Assembly (NCBI GenBank): GCA_030248195.1
Contig: JASAND010026128.1
Coordinates: 31,377-95,376 of the forward strand
DNA from: Trissonchulus latispiculum
Taxonomy: Eukaryota; Nematoda; Enoplea; Enoplida; Ironidae
Length of the DNA stretch: 64,000 nucleotides
Direction: 5' to 3'
Of the stretch, positions 1-10,829 are shown piece by piece. The notes under the pieces are model-generated. The model did no database searches and had not been told where the DNA came from. It saw nothing but the letters and a program-made list of their open reading frames with translations. Numbering within the stretch: position 1 is the first letter of the stretch; every line of letters starts with the position of its first letter. The position numbers and the translations under genes were made by a program.

Positions 1-929
1 ACGTAAATTTCAGAACGCACTCACACATTACTTTCATATACACTACTTAACAAAATACCTGACTATTTAAATACTAAATAGCTAAACCCTAACCATGTGC
101 ATATTTGATTCTTGACTATTAAGCTTTGTTGCGCTCGAATTTGGCTTTTGCAATTCCTTAGAATTGCTTATAAAAGAATTTTTTATGAAAAACTGAACTT
201 TGCAAGTTTGATGAAAACTTCGTAACAAATTTAAAGAAAGCCAGTGAGAAATAATTGCTTGGCAATTATTACTAACAACAAAGATTAAATCAATAAGCTA
301 AAGACAGGATTAATTTATAGACTACGAAAATTTGAGGAAGCCACTTTAAAAATTGCTTGATAATTGATAATTAAAATGATAACAACTCATGGTTTTATGA
401 TTGTTTTATGCCCTATACATTTTGGATGCTTAACATTTTTAATGCCGACCTAAAGCTGAAATAAAACCAAATACAAACTGTTTTAAATTTTAACCAAATA
501 CGATTTCAAACTGTAAGGGCCTTTTTGAAAGTCATTGCTGTAGGGAAAATAATTCCGCTAACTAACTTATTAGTTCTAGAGTCCTGCCAAAGGAACCCTC
601 TATCTCAGACTCAGGGGTTGGGTCTCACTCAAAATCCCATAAATACTACAAAAGTAACCCCAATCTTCTGGCCAAAAGTCTTATTAATAGTCATAAAATA
701 CAGGTTGTGGCTTGACCCAAAAATTTAACTAAATAAGACAAAACAGAAAACTAAAATAGAAATGGGGAGAAGGCCAATATGAAACAATAATTAGAGACTT
801 CCATTTATAAAAAAATTAAAGAAGAACAAAAGCTGGGGCAATTTTCAAGACCTCCATCAAGCAGGAGGGGTTTAAATGAGCTGCCCTTTGATTTTTATAA
901 ATAATAAAATATTAATAAAGGAAAAAACT

Positions 930-1101
930 GGCTCAAAAGCCCAACATGCTAGATAAATTAAAATTGTCCATAAGGTCGAAAATACTAAAAAAGGTGGGGC
1001 TCGATGGCCCTAAATGCAAAATACTGACCCTTCGGCCGCGGTTTGGATTTAGAAAACAGGTGGCCATTTGGCCTTAAAACACAGAAAAGGGCCAAAAGGC
1101 C
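930..1101 (+). repeat. Array of short GC hairpins in copy A
   Basis: Small stem-loops of GGCC-like arms around four-base loops are separated by A-rich spacers. Clear examples are 1062-1073 (GGCC, loop ATTT, GGCC) and 1089-1101 (GGGCC, loop AAAA, GGCC). Copies B (4,616-4,694) and C (16,085-16,336) have similar hairpins at the equivalent place, but with different loops and partly different stems. Confidence 0.55.
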
Positions 1102-1547
1102 ACAAACACAAAAATATAAAGAAATTGGTTAAAGGCCACAATAAAAACAGTAATTTTTTATCCTAGGCAGTTTCTGAGCCGGATATAGCAGATCCATTTG
1201 GCTCCTCAAGTTGTGGTGTTCGTGCTGTAATCTCAGATAATCTTCTCTGGCCTAGTGCGTAACTAATGTTGCCTATAACTACGTAACCTTTAGCTAAATA
1301 AAAACTAATGGAAACTAATAAAAACTAACTAACTAATGGATACTACGTACTTAACTACTTAGGTTTGACCATTTTCTTTTTTATTTAGTTTACTTTGAGG
1401 GAAATAGGGCCCCCTCCAAACCATTATAGATGCAGAAAAGTGTGTATTAACTCTCCTTTGGAGAGGCAATTCTTCTGCTGGACTAAAGGCCAGCCGAAAG
1501 CTCAGGTGAGGACAGCCTCACGTGTAGGGAGGGATGAATGGCCGTAG

Positions 1548-2155
1548 GTTCTCTTGCGCAATTCCCCCCCAGCCCTAACTTTTGGTTTTTTGACCAATAA
1601 CTTTGAAATTTTGTATGGGTGCATACTAGGGGCTGATCAATTCAAAAATTCAAAAATTTTAAAATTTTAAAAAATTTAAAAAAAAAATTAAATTTTATTT
1701 TGGTAAGGGGGGACCAAGGGGAACCGAAAAATATTTTGAAAAAATTTTTGCTGAAAACGTGCATACAGGGGTTTTCAGGTGTGCTGAGCACGAATCCGAA
1801 ATCCGTTTTTCGATAAAGCTTTTCGTTAGCTCAGGATAAGCTTACATCTTAAGCTTATAACTTAAGCTTATTTTAAGCTAACGAAAAGCTTTATCAAAAA
1901 ACGGATTTCGGATTTGCTCAGCACCCCTGAAAACCCCTGTATGCACGCTTTCAGCAAAAATTTTTTCAAAAAAGTTTTCGGTTCCCCTTGGTCCCCCCTT
2001 ACCAAAATAAAATTTAATTTTTTTTAAAATTTTTTAAAATTTTAAAATTTTTTAATTTTTGAATTCATCAGCCTTTAGTATGCACCCATACAAAATTTCA
2101 AAGTACTGATCAAAAAAATCAAAAGTTAGGGCTGGGGGGGGAATTGCGCAACCCT
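1548..2155. mobile_element. Foldback (fully palindromic) MITE with 8-bp target duplication
   Basis: The left half, from TTGCGCAATTCCCCCC, is repeated in reverse complement up to GGGGAATTGCGCAA, with the centre near 1,850. It is flanked by direct copies of GGCCGTAG at 1540-1547 and 2156-2163. The equivalent place in copy C, near 17,333, reads through uninterrupted as GGACGTAGTAG, so this is a visible insertion into copy A with an 8-bp duplication. An 8-bp duplication is typical of hAT transposases; the family assignment is inference. The 608-bp insert has no coding capacity. Confidence 0.8.
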
Positions 2156-4615
2156 GGCCGTAGTAGTAAAGGCTTACTACTACGGTGTCTGGAAGTCAGA
2201 CAGCTTCCCAGACAATGGGGCTGGACTTAACACAAAGGTTGTGTAAGTCGCAAATTTGGATAGACCTTTTAAAGAAACCGAAATTACGAAATAGCGAAAC
2301 TTTTCACTAAAACATTTTTAAAATTTGGATTTTCAGAATCAGTGAAGAATTGCCTTTCGATTAAGCCTAAGTCATGTTTCCATGTAAAATTTCGACCATT
2401 ACGTAATTTTTACCTAGTTAACACCAATCAACCATAATTAACACTGATTAATCATAATAATTAATAATTTGACCCAACTAACATTAGAAAAGACCAAATA
2501 ACGCTAAATAACACCAAGAGTACATAATAGAATATGTAATGTTACGGATGAAGTAAAAGACAAAAAGTTAAGAAAACTCATTAAAATCATGAATCGCGAT
2601 CTGTATTGGAATTGTTATTGGTGGTTGCTTTTGGAATCAGTTATTCAGAGCCTAGAATGTAGTATGTGAACGTCCAAGCAGTTCTTATAATTATCTGTGT
2701 TCTTGTGAATACCAGAGTTGCCAGCCGGTTCAAATAGTTCAAATCACTCAAAACTCACTAAATGGGACATAGGTTCTAGCGTGGTTAAGAAACTAGGTTT
2801 ATAATAGTACTAGGACACGAATGAACAACGCGAGAAGATAATAGGAACTCAGTAGAATCTAGATGCCAGAAATAAGGTTAAAAAGAGCGTTGTAATCTGC
2901 ATAGGTAGTGCCAGAATAGGATAGAAACCCGGCGTAATATGAGCTAATAAGGTTTGATCAGGGCTAACTATTAACGGAGAGGTCGTTACCACTCCAGGGT
3001 CAGTAATAGGCCCCAACTATAGCCTTTGATCAACTAACGGAGGAGTCGTTACTCTTCCCCAGGCCTTAACGGGCCTCCTGTTGCTGAAAATGGTTCAAAA
3101 TTTCATTTAAAGTAAACTTTAATTAGTGAAGAGGAAAGTTATCGAAAAGTATCACTCAAGAAATAATGAATTATTACGGAAACTGCAGTTAAAAATAACA
3201 TATACAGCCATACGTTGGAAGATGGGTCATTTAAACTTACTTATTTGTAGCTAGGTATGTGAAATAGGGTTTGGGAGCATTAATATGTGCCAGTTAGGCC
3301 TAATTAGTGTTAATTAGGCAATAATTAATGAATTTTGATAATTTTGAGTGAAAACATAACTTAGGCTCATCTGAAAGGCAATTTCTTCCTGGTTCCGAAA
3401 ATCCAAACCCGGTCTTTTAACTCCCAATATTACGAAAGATACAGGCTAAAATAGTTTTGTAAATCTAAATTTTAATTCTTTAACTTTAATTTTACATAAA
3501 CTCTTTAAGTGGGCGTAACAAACACTTGTTGTTACGCCCATTCATGTTTTCATTCATCCCTATCCATTCTTGGGCTTCTGTTGGCCCTCTCCCAGCGAAG
3601 ATTTGCCTCGCAGAGAAAAACTTAGCGTGTATTCATAGGTAACAATAGGTTCGGAGGGGGCGTAACCCTCTCCTAAATTATTTAAATAAAACGAAAATAA
3701 GTGATCGTAGGTAGTTACGTACGTAGATTATTGTCATGTAGTTTTTATTAGCTAGAAAATTAAGTTGCTCTTTGTATGCACAACTTTTGCGCAACAATTG
3801 CCCTCCTGTCCCTTACAGTAGGGACTTCCAGCTCTAGTGAGGGAGAGCAATTGTTGCTGGGATTAACAAGGCGGCTTCCCTTGTTCCTGGCCGAGAAATC
3901 GTGTCTAAAAGGAAGAGAAAGGGGCCAGTGAATAAGGGAGCGCCTAAAAAATACAAAATCTCAATATTACAAAAGTTTACGGTAATAATAACACTTAATT
4001 TTTGCTTTTTCATATTGGGCCCCGAGAGGCCAGTATTCTGCACTTTTTTATTCTTCTATTCATGAGAACTTTTATTTTTATCAGAAACTTTCCCCTTTGG
4101 TTACCTTTATGTGTTAACCAAAATGTCTGGAAAGTTTCTGGAGATTCAGCTCTGGAAATTTCGCACACAAAGGGGGTCATAAAGCCAGACCCCCCATAAA
4201 TCTCTATTCCGGTGGGCCAGGCGTGCAAACAGCCCACGTCGGGTCTCACCCACAAAGGGGATTTCCAGAAGAGTCTGGAAATCCCAACTACCTCAAAGAA
4301 ACCGCCAACAGGCGTGAGGTAGACTGACTGGAAATTCAAAATTTCCAGTCAGTATTGCTTCAGCTCCGACCGAGAGCGGCCGTGTATCCCCCCTCTCATC
4401 AATGCGTTCTCCTGGTGTGCCAGCGTTTTGGCCGGAGAATCCCCAGCGCATTTAGACCCCCCATAGGAACACGAGTTAGGGATCTCTCTGGCCCCCGCAC
4501 AGGCCAGAGAGGAAAATGAGCCAACACGAAGCAATACACGCACGATCTAGGGCCACATGAGCGCACTATGCTCGGCCAGATTTACACAGAAAACGCAACC
4601 TTCTAGGTTTTAGAA

Positions 4616-4694
4616 GGCCCTTTTTGGCCTATTTTTATCTTCGTTTTTCGGCCTTCGGGCCTTTAATTTTAATCAAATTACAGCCTTTTTGGCT
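4616..4694. repeat. GC hairpin array in copy B
   Basis: Successive stem-loops lie at 4616-4629 (GGCC arms), 4650-4661 (GGCC, TTCG loop, GGCC-type arms) and 4682-4694 (AGCC/GGCT arms), separated by T-rich spacers on the plus strand. They occupy the same relative position as the arrays in copies A and C. Confidence 0.55.
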
Positions 4695-4711
4695 CATCAT
4701 TAATTCAAAAT

Positions 4712-4890
4712 TAGCGAGCCCTCGTGGCCAGTATTTTTGTTCTGCTTTTATCCAGTGGGCCCTCGTGGCCAGTTTTTGCGTTTTTAATCAGCGAGCCCTT
4801 GTGGCCAGTTTTTTTACACTTTTTCAACTAGCGAGCCCTCGTGGCCAGTTTTTGCTTTTTCTTATCAGCGAGCCCTCGCGGCCAGACATT
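4712..4890. repeat. Minisatellite, five copies of GCGAGCCCTCGTGGCCAG-like unit
   Basis: Five GC-rich direct repeats of about 18-20 bases (consensus GCGAGCCCTCGTGGCCAG) are separated by T-rich spacers of about 17-24 bases. Each unit has a small CGAG/CTCG hairpin. The block lies directly beside the GC hairpin array of copy B and seems to be an expansion of one hairpin-spacer unit. Copy C has a single related stretch near 16,050-16,100. Confidence 0.7.
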
Positions 4891-6393
4891 TATTCCTTTT
4901 TTCACATTTTCAGGGTTATTTTGTAATGAAGGGATTTTGAGTGGGGACCCACCCTTGAGTTGAGGTAGGAGGTCCCTTGGCTATGACCTCGTATTCTGAA
5001 TTGAGTTAAGTCTAGGGAATAACTCTCCCCACAGCCGGCAATTAGGAATTGCCGGCCATATTCGTACAAGTTAGGCACTACTGAAGTTAAACTATTGTCT
5101 GTAATCGTGTTATGCTATTTGTGTAGGTCGGCTACCTAAAAGTGATAGGAATTAAAACTCAGAAACTGTTTTAATTAATAATTATTCAGTCTTTTTGAGG
5201 GGAATGGCCGGCTTCCCCTATGTTAATTTAATCAAGCTGTCCTTAGCGGAATTGATTGTGTTGTTTAGTAATAATTGCCGAGCAATTATTACTCGTTTTG
5301 CTTTCCGACAAACTTTCAAAGTTTCAAAGTTCTAGTCTTGGTTAAAAGTCACAAATTTACAAACCTTGGGCTCCAGACGGAGACCCGTTAATCCTCCAAA
5401 GTTACAACAAAACGTGCATACAAAGAATAGGTAGATTTAGGTAGATTCAAGTAGGTTTAGGTAGGAAAATGTTAGAATCTGTATTGTAATATGTAGTCGT
5501 TTGTGTTGTTATTGGCGTGATTGCGATTATTATTGTGTGAATGTGAATCCCAAATTTACGTACTTGGCTTCTTGGGTAAATTCCTTATGGATGATGAGGT
5601 TCCAAGTTTAGCCCCTTTTAAGTGTGATTTCTGAACCAAAATTGTGTGACTGTGTGTGTAATTGAGGGCAGACCATGTAAACTCCCTTTGTTCTATAAGG
5701 GTCTTGGAAATGCCAGAATGAATGTGTAATTGTTCAGATATTAGGCAGGAACTGGGCCAAATTGAGTAGCAATTTGGCCCTCAACTACAACTAATCAGGG
5801 ATTTGTTCCAGTTTAGGTTTAGACGCGTGTCTGATGTAAAAACTGTCGATTTCGGAGTGAATGCAATGTAAAACCTTGTTTAAAAATTGTTCTGTTTGAC
5901 GGTTAGGGCAGACTCTGCAGCCTAGGGTCACGGGGACCCCCATTAGGTCTGTAGGTCTGCCGGATTTCCGGTCATCCGTGTAGGTCGCCCTGCGATTTGG
6001 GGACGGATGAGCCGCAACTATGAAATCCAGCACTAACCGGTTTAGACAAGTAAATAATAAATAAAATAGGTAGAAATCTGTCACTAGTAAGAATCCCACC
6101 ACAAATGTCCGATTAGCGGACTGGTAGTTAGTTAGCTCTAGGTTAAGTCTTATAACAAATCTCCGATTAGCGGACCGGCAGTTTAAATCAGTCCTAGGTA
6201 GGAAAATAGTGTAGTCTTGTTATATTAATTGGCTGGTGTTATTAATAATTGGGGAAGAAGTTAGGTCTAGTTAAGATAGGGATCGTAATAGTCTTGGCCT
6301 AAAACTTATCATGGGCTCACGGTCGTTACCGTAATCACTTAATTTCCCATGCCAAAGGCCAAAAGACAGACTAAACTAAAAGAAAAGAAGTAG

Positions 6394-6464
6394 ACCCGTA
6401 CTGAGGTTCGAACTCAGGATCTCTGGAGTAATTGGTCCAGTGCTCTTCCATTGAGCTAACGGGT
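6394..6464 (-). pseudogene. tRNA-like sequence (degenerate or tRNA-derived)
   Basis: On the minus strand this 71-base segment has an acceptor stem starting ACCCGT and ending ACGGGT, a GCTC/GAGC D stem, a CTGGA/TCCAG anticodon stem, and a perfect CTGAG/CTCAG T stem around TTCGAAC. The anticodon loop has eight bases instead of seven and lacks T at position 33, and the acceptor junction has one extra base, so no anticodon can be assigned. A and B boxes look intact, so polymerase III could still recognise it. It lies inside element copy B. It may be a tRNA relic or part of the element. Confidence 0.5.
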
Positions 6465-7784
6465 TACAATTAGAACAAGTTCAAAACTAGCCTATATAAG
6501 GAAGCAGTGTAGCAAATTAGCATGTGTGCAGTTCAATTAATACATTATAGGTGTTAATTACGCATATGTGAGAACAAACCTTAATTGTGTTTTTCTCATT
6601 AATTACTTAATAATTTTTGGTGCTGTAAGCACAAAAAATATTCAGCTTTTCGAGCTCTACAAAACTATACAATTTTTACTTAAATTCGTGTTCATCGAAA
6701 TTTTGTTAATTTATATACCAGTTTTGCTCAAATTTAAGCAAGCTCAAGTGAAAGGGTGGTAGATTGCGCGTCTATCACTCGGCTGGCTGCCAGGGTTGCC
6801 AGCGCCGGATCGAATAGCGGTTCGGTACGGTTCCCCGAGCTTCTTAGGTAGTTATGTGGAAAGTAGTTAGCTATTTAGTTCGGATAGGTCGGTAGGTCGG
6901 TAAGTAGGGACTGCGTAAAATGACTGCTGAGATAGTGAGTGAGTGAGTTTTTGCATTTTCGGTAAGAAAAGAGTTAAAACTAACTATGTACAAAAAACTC
7001 ACCCACAAAGCAGCCCATTATTCTAATTTTGCCAATATGGGTAGGAAAGCTGATTAGCCATAGAACGTTTAATCAAATAAACAACAGTATTAATTTGTAT
7101 CAATAAGTATAAGTATTAAGTTAGCATTATGTTGGTTTATTAACTTAATGTACTTAGGTAGATAGGCAGTAGCTAGGTTAATTGTAGTAAACAATAAATA
7201 TCTGACCATCTTCCAACATTAAAAGTTTATGTAAAAACATCAAGTTTTGTATACGTTCAAGAATAGCAGCGGGCCACGGGAAACAAGCCTGTTTCCCGTG
7301 GCAAATCAACAAAATTGGGCCAGAACGAGGCCAGAGATGCAAGTCTTGTTCGGTTATTCAATCTGTTCAAGTAAACCTGTGAGTTTCTGTCAGGATCTGT
7401 TTATATTAACCTAAGACGGGCCAGGCGGCCCGGTTTGTGCAAGAAAAAGACAGAAACCAGCAAGATTTTCAAGTAATGTACAAATAGCGACGTTTAATCG
7501 TTTTTGGAGGGTTGTTTCGTCTGATTTCAAGTCACTAAGACCCGGTTTGGGTCCAGACGTGAGAACATTACGAATTGTTTTGTCTACGCAAAGAATTACT
7601 TCAAGTTTAATCAAAATCACCAGGTTATAATCTAAAAATGGCCAAGGAAGGCCTGTTTTGCAACAAGAAATTACTACTAACAATTAGTTTTGTCAGAAAA
7701 GGCAATAACCTATGGTTTTGTGTCATTTCGTCATTTCATAAGTTCAAATGGAGCCCAAAATGCACATTTTGGGCCAGGAAAGCG

Positions 7785-8010
7785 AAAGAACGAGTAATGG
7801 TTGCTGGGTTCGATTCCCGCACCGTGACCTTGTATTAATGGGTTTTAACCCATTTGATTCAGGTGCGCGGATCGTCTCCAGTTCAGAATCGAAGTGGTGA
7901 ACTAGTCGGCTTGGATCAGTCAGTGGAAGCGCTTAATCAGAGAACTTTGGTCATATCAGTATTTGCAGTACATTAGTTGGTTGGATCCGGAAGCGATCCC
8001 AGATTTGGAA
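7785..8010 (+). other. B-box plus short-ORF module of element copy B
   Basis: The sequence GGTTGCTGGGTTCGATTCCC (7,799-7,818) resembles a tRNA T arm with a B box. It is followed by an ATG whose first codons read MGFNPFDSGA. The same arrangement occurs on the minus strand of copy C (14,612 down to 14,348), where the frame stays open for 67 codons. Here the frame closes after about 18 codons. The two modules have the same orientation relative to their TIRs and lie about 0.95-1.1 kb from the same end. I do not recognise the peptide. A primer-binding site for a retroelement was considered, but no LTRs or reverse transcriptase were found. Confidence 0.5.
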
Positions 8011-8896
8011 TTGTCAGTCAACTTTGGAGCCTAATCACTGTAGGTGTTTTGTGGACTTAGAACATTAGCTAAGGTCAAGACCAGAGACGATACCGCCGGC
8101 GCCTGACATCAATTAGGGTGAACTGACAGTGAACCGTTACGTTTCTCAAAAGTGTACTTTAACATTCTCTATTCAAAATGCAATACTCAGCTCTGATCAT
8201 CATCGCCATTTCCGGGGCCCAGTCCCCTCTGTCTCTGGCTTGAGCTTAGATAGCAGCCGGAAGTCATCGTATCTAGATAGTGAGAAGAAATCAGAGAAGA
8301 CCCCCCCAATCCTTGAACTTTGTGTAACTGTGTTAATTTTCCATTAATTAGAGATAAGTAAGGAAGGACCACCAAACCCCCCAACTGTTTCGTATTCCTC
8401 AAATTCTATCCCACATAGCATCCCTGAACGGAGTGTCGGAGCGAAAGCAGTGTCCGACTTTCAGGGGCTCACCCAAAGACCGTCCCTAGGTTAACAAGTA
8501 GTAATTTAGTTTATTGTGATACTAGTTTGACAGTCCTATTGTAAGGGGACGTATAAAGAGTAACAAAGCATGAGCATATAGGGCAACACACAGCATATAG
8601 GGAAATTGAGTTAGTAAGAGTTAGTAGAGTGAAAGGGTGTAAAAGGCGTTAAGAGTATCGACCTTGTCCCAATAACTTAACCAAAGTTTGTAATATTATT
8701 CCAGATTGGAATAATATTAATAATAACCTAGGAGGGGAAAATATCTGGCAACTCTGGTACAGTAAACTTGTATTGTATCTGATTATATTGTAACCTAATT
8801 GTCGGTATTGTAGTAATTGTTAGTTTGAACGCACAGAATTGTACAAACAGTAATTGTAGTGTATTCATTAAATAACCAGTTTGTTAGTTACCGAGT

Positions 8897-9007
8897 CTTA
8901 TTACAAGCGACAAAGGTGCGTTAGCCTTAACCTACGGTGCGTTTACCGTCTAGCTTATTACAAGCAAACCCAGGCGCGTTAGCCTTCACACACGGTGCGT
9001 TTACCGT
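8897..9007. repeat. Two-copy tandem repeat, 57-bp unit
   Basis: CTTATTACAAGC begins both units (8897 and 8954), and both carry GCGTTAGCCTT and end in ACGGTGCGTTTACCGT. The unit lies just outside the right TIR of copy B, and a related near-duplicate exists near 2,955-3,070 in B. No coding role is apparent. Confidence 0.7.
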
Positions 9008-10423
9008 ATAAACAAGAAAGAACCGAAGAACCAGTGAGGAAGAACTCAACCAAATCCAGTGCTCATCAGGAAAGCAAGTGCTGACCCCGCTTGCTGTCCG
9101 ACTGGAAAATCAACTCAGGAACCTCAAACGAACTCACCGACAAAGACCCCTACCAAGGTTGGCCGCAGAGAATCTCTGATTCTGGAACACCACCTTTCAG
9201 AGATCTGGTGCTTAAGTCTGCTTCATTGCGAACAGACGTGCTGACCTTCCGTGTAAAGGAGAAGAGCTTAGAGAAAGTAGAGCTTGGAACAGATCAGAGT
9301 TTTGATCTTGCTCACTTCATTACAAATATTATTATGTACTCTATTACTATTCTATTATGTACCCTTGATAACACTAATTAAAACTACCTATGTATACTTA
9401 GCTAAAGATTGTTACTGATCAAAACTAATTCTGAATAATAGCTAGTAGCTACCATACCTGAACGGGAGGTCAAATTTCACTGACCCTTGTGGAAGCAAAT
9501 TTGGGTACCCCTTGTGAGAGTGATTTTTCTTAGGGGTACTTTTGAAAGCGATTTTTAACCTATTTTTGCTATTTTTTAGCAAAAAAACAGCAATGTTTAA
9601 GCTAAAACACGTTTTTTTCGGACGTTTTTTAGCTAAAAATAGTACTTTTAAGTTAAAAATTCCGGCGAAGCCAGAACATTTTTGTAAATTTTAGTCGTAA
9701 AACCTATTTTTTGCGCAATTTTCTTACCCCATGTGGCCAATTTTCTTACCCCTTGTGGGAGCAATTTCGCGACCCCTTGTGGGCGACTTCGCCGAGGGGG
9801 GGGGAATTCCCCCTTTCCCCCCTTGTCCACCTGTGATAGCTACTTATGTACAAATAATGAACCATCTTCTAGTGAGTAATACTAATAACTAAGGTTGTTG
9901 CTCGTTACTAGAGAGAAATTGAAAATACTTTTTACCTATGTTTAAAGCTTTTAATTTTTTATGGTGATTAACGCCTGACCATTGACTAATCATAGGAAGG
10001 GGATAATGGGATCCTAATGAAAAGGCACCCAGCTTTTCATAAGGGGAAAACTTGGGAATTTCTAGCGCTTATTACTTAGTTATACTAATATTCATTCTGA
10101 TTTGAGTTACTTCTTCCATAATGCTATTGGCACTCCTGACCTTATGTTATTAAGATAACTAATCTTCCATTAATCTGTGATTAATTTGGTTAGTTGAGAG
10201 AGTGGCAACCCTGTCTAAATTACATATAAGAACAGATACTACTTGGACTTTCACACGTATATACTATAATCATAAGTACTTCAAACTTAAATCATTTTTA
10301 TTAAGCGTCTTTTGCCGATTTTTCAGGCGACAATGAATTCTTCTTTTTTTAGAGAAAATTCTTCAAAATCCGACTTTCTTTTAACTAATTCCATTACATT
10401 TTTGGATTCTAACCGATAAATAT
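9008..10423. other. Gene-free stretch with a dispersed GC-boxed repeat
   Basis: The first 370 bases have a 96-codon open frame (9091-9381) that I cannot relate to any family. Positions 9,455-9,835 hold a dispersed repeat: a CTGAACGGGAGGTC-type end, the phrase CCCTTGTGGGAG repeated several times, an AT core with TTTTAGC runs, and CGGCGAAGCC. A diverged inverted relative is at about 55,290-55,490, inside an INTS3 intron. A GTGGCAACCCTG sequence at 10,203-10,214 resembles the TIR of copies B and C and might be the far end of copy A; this is weak. Confidence 0.45.
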
Positions 10424-10497
10424 CCATACTGTGGTGTAGTTGGTTAGCATGTCTGACTCCGGAGCAAAAGGTCCGTGGTTCGAAACCCGGTTGGGCC
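10424..10497 (+). pseudogene. tRNA-derived sequence with CCG-like anticodon loop
   Basis: An A box (GGTGTAGTTGG), a loop CTCCGGA preceded by TCTGA, and a B box (GGTTCGAAACC) are spaced as in a tRNA, ending TTGGGCC. The 5' strand of the acceptor stem and the 3' arm of the anticodon stem do not pair, and the T stem has mismatches, so this is a decayed tRNA or the head of a SINE rather than a working tRNA. It lies 330 bp upstream of the receptor gene. Confidence 0.5.
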
Positions 10498-10829
10498 TAT
10501 ACTTTACTTTCAATGGTGAGTTAAAAGCTGAACCTCCCTTTTCCCTTCTCTCTTCTAGGTCCTGGTTTCGTAGGCTCAACGGTGCGTGACGCCTCACGTC
10601 TTTAGTTTGTCCTTGGTTTCTTCTTGGTCCCCCAGCACTGGTAGAAGCGCTATAAAAATTGTGTTACAGGACTCTGTTTTTGCAGAATTTCCTATGAATT
10701 GCCTGTTCTAGCGATGTTTGTATACTCAAAATGACTGTGGTCAAGGACGAGATGAACAAAATACAATAAATATTCAAAACCACTTTGATCACTTGCTTGT
10801 TCTGATGTTCTGCTTGTTTCTGCTTTAAG

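Larger units (their letters stand above)
1..2560 (+). mobile_element. Copy A of hairpin-rich element, truncated by window start
   Basis: Unrecognised gene-free repeat. It matches copy C (plus strand, about 15,640-17,640) and the reverse of copy B (about 5,340-3,340) in order. Shared landmarks are the AATTGC-GCAATT palindrome near 250-268, a GC hairpin array at 930-1101, the stretch ending in GAGCCGG near 1176, a GTAGTAG hairpin near 2,161, and the block ending GAGCCTAAG-like near 2,375. Compared with C it lacks roughly 700-900 bases between about 1,255 and 1,385. Its left end lies outside the window and its right end is unclear; copy B may have inserted into it. No coding frame of conserved shape was seen. 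Identity as a transposon rests on B and C, which have inverted termini. Confidence 0.5.
2710..8759 (-). mobile_element. Copy B of hairpin-rich element, full length between TIRs
   Basis: The element is bounded by TACCAGAGTTGCCAG at 2710-2724 and its perfect reverse complement at 8745-8759 (15/15). In minus orientation it reads: TIR, a segment with a TTTGGGTGAGC hairpin near 8,420-8,480, the tRNA-like plus short-ORF module (opposite strand, 7,785-8,010), a tRNA-like sequence (6,394-6,464), the AATTGC-GCAATT palindrome (5,270-5,292), a GC hairpin array and minisatellite (4,616-4,890), a CAATTG stem-loop (about 3,797-3,857), two near-duplicate 65-base segments (about 2,955-3,070), TIR. Length is 6,050 bp. 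No transposase, integrase or polymerase motif was recognised. Scattered ORFs of 60-110 codons (for example 4010-4339 minus) are not kept in copies A or C. No convincing target duplication is visible. Confidence 0.65.

Noticed and set aside
3834..4543. Minus-strand ORFs of 64-109 codons in element copy B as element proteins
   Set aside because: The equivalent parts of copies A and C are not open in the same frame and the peptides match nothing I recognise.
4712..4890. CRISPR-like array of repeats and spacers
   Set aside because: The DNA is eukaryotic, spacers are T-rich and of unequal length, units vary, and no cas genes exist; it is a minisatellite in a mobile element.
7785..8010. LTR retrotransposon primer-binding site and gag start
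   Set aside because: No flanking LTRs, no polypurine tract and no pol motifs were found, and the phrase was not shown to match a tRNA 3' end; kept only as a possibility in the findings.
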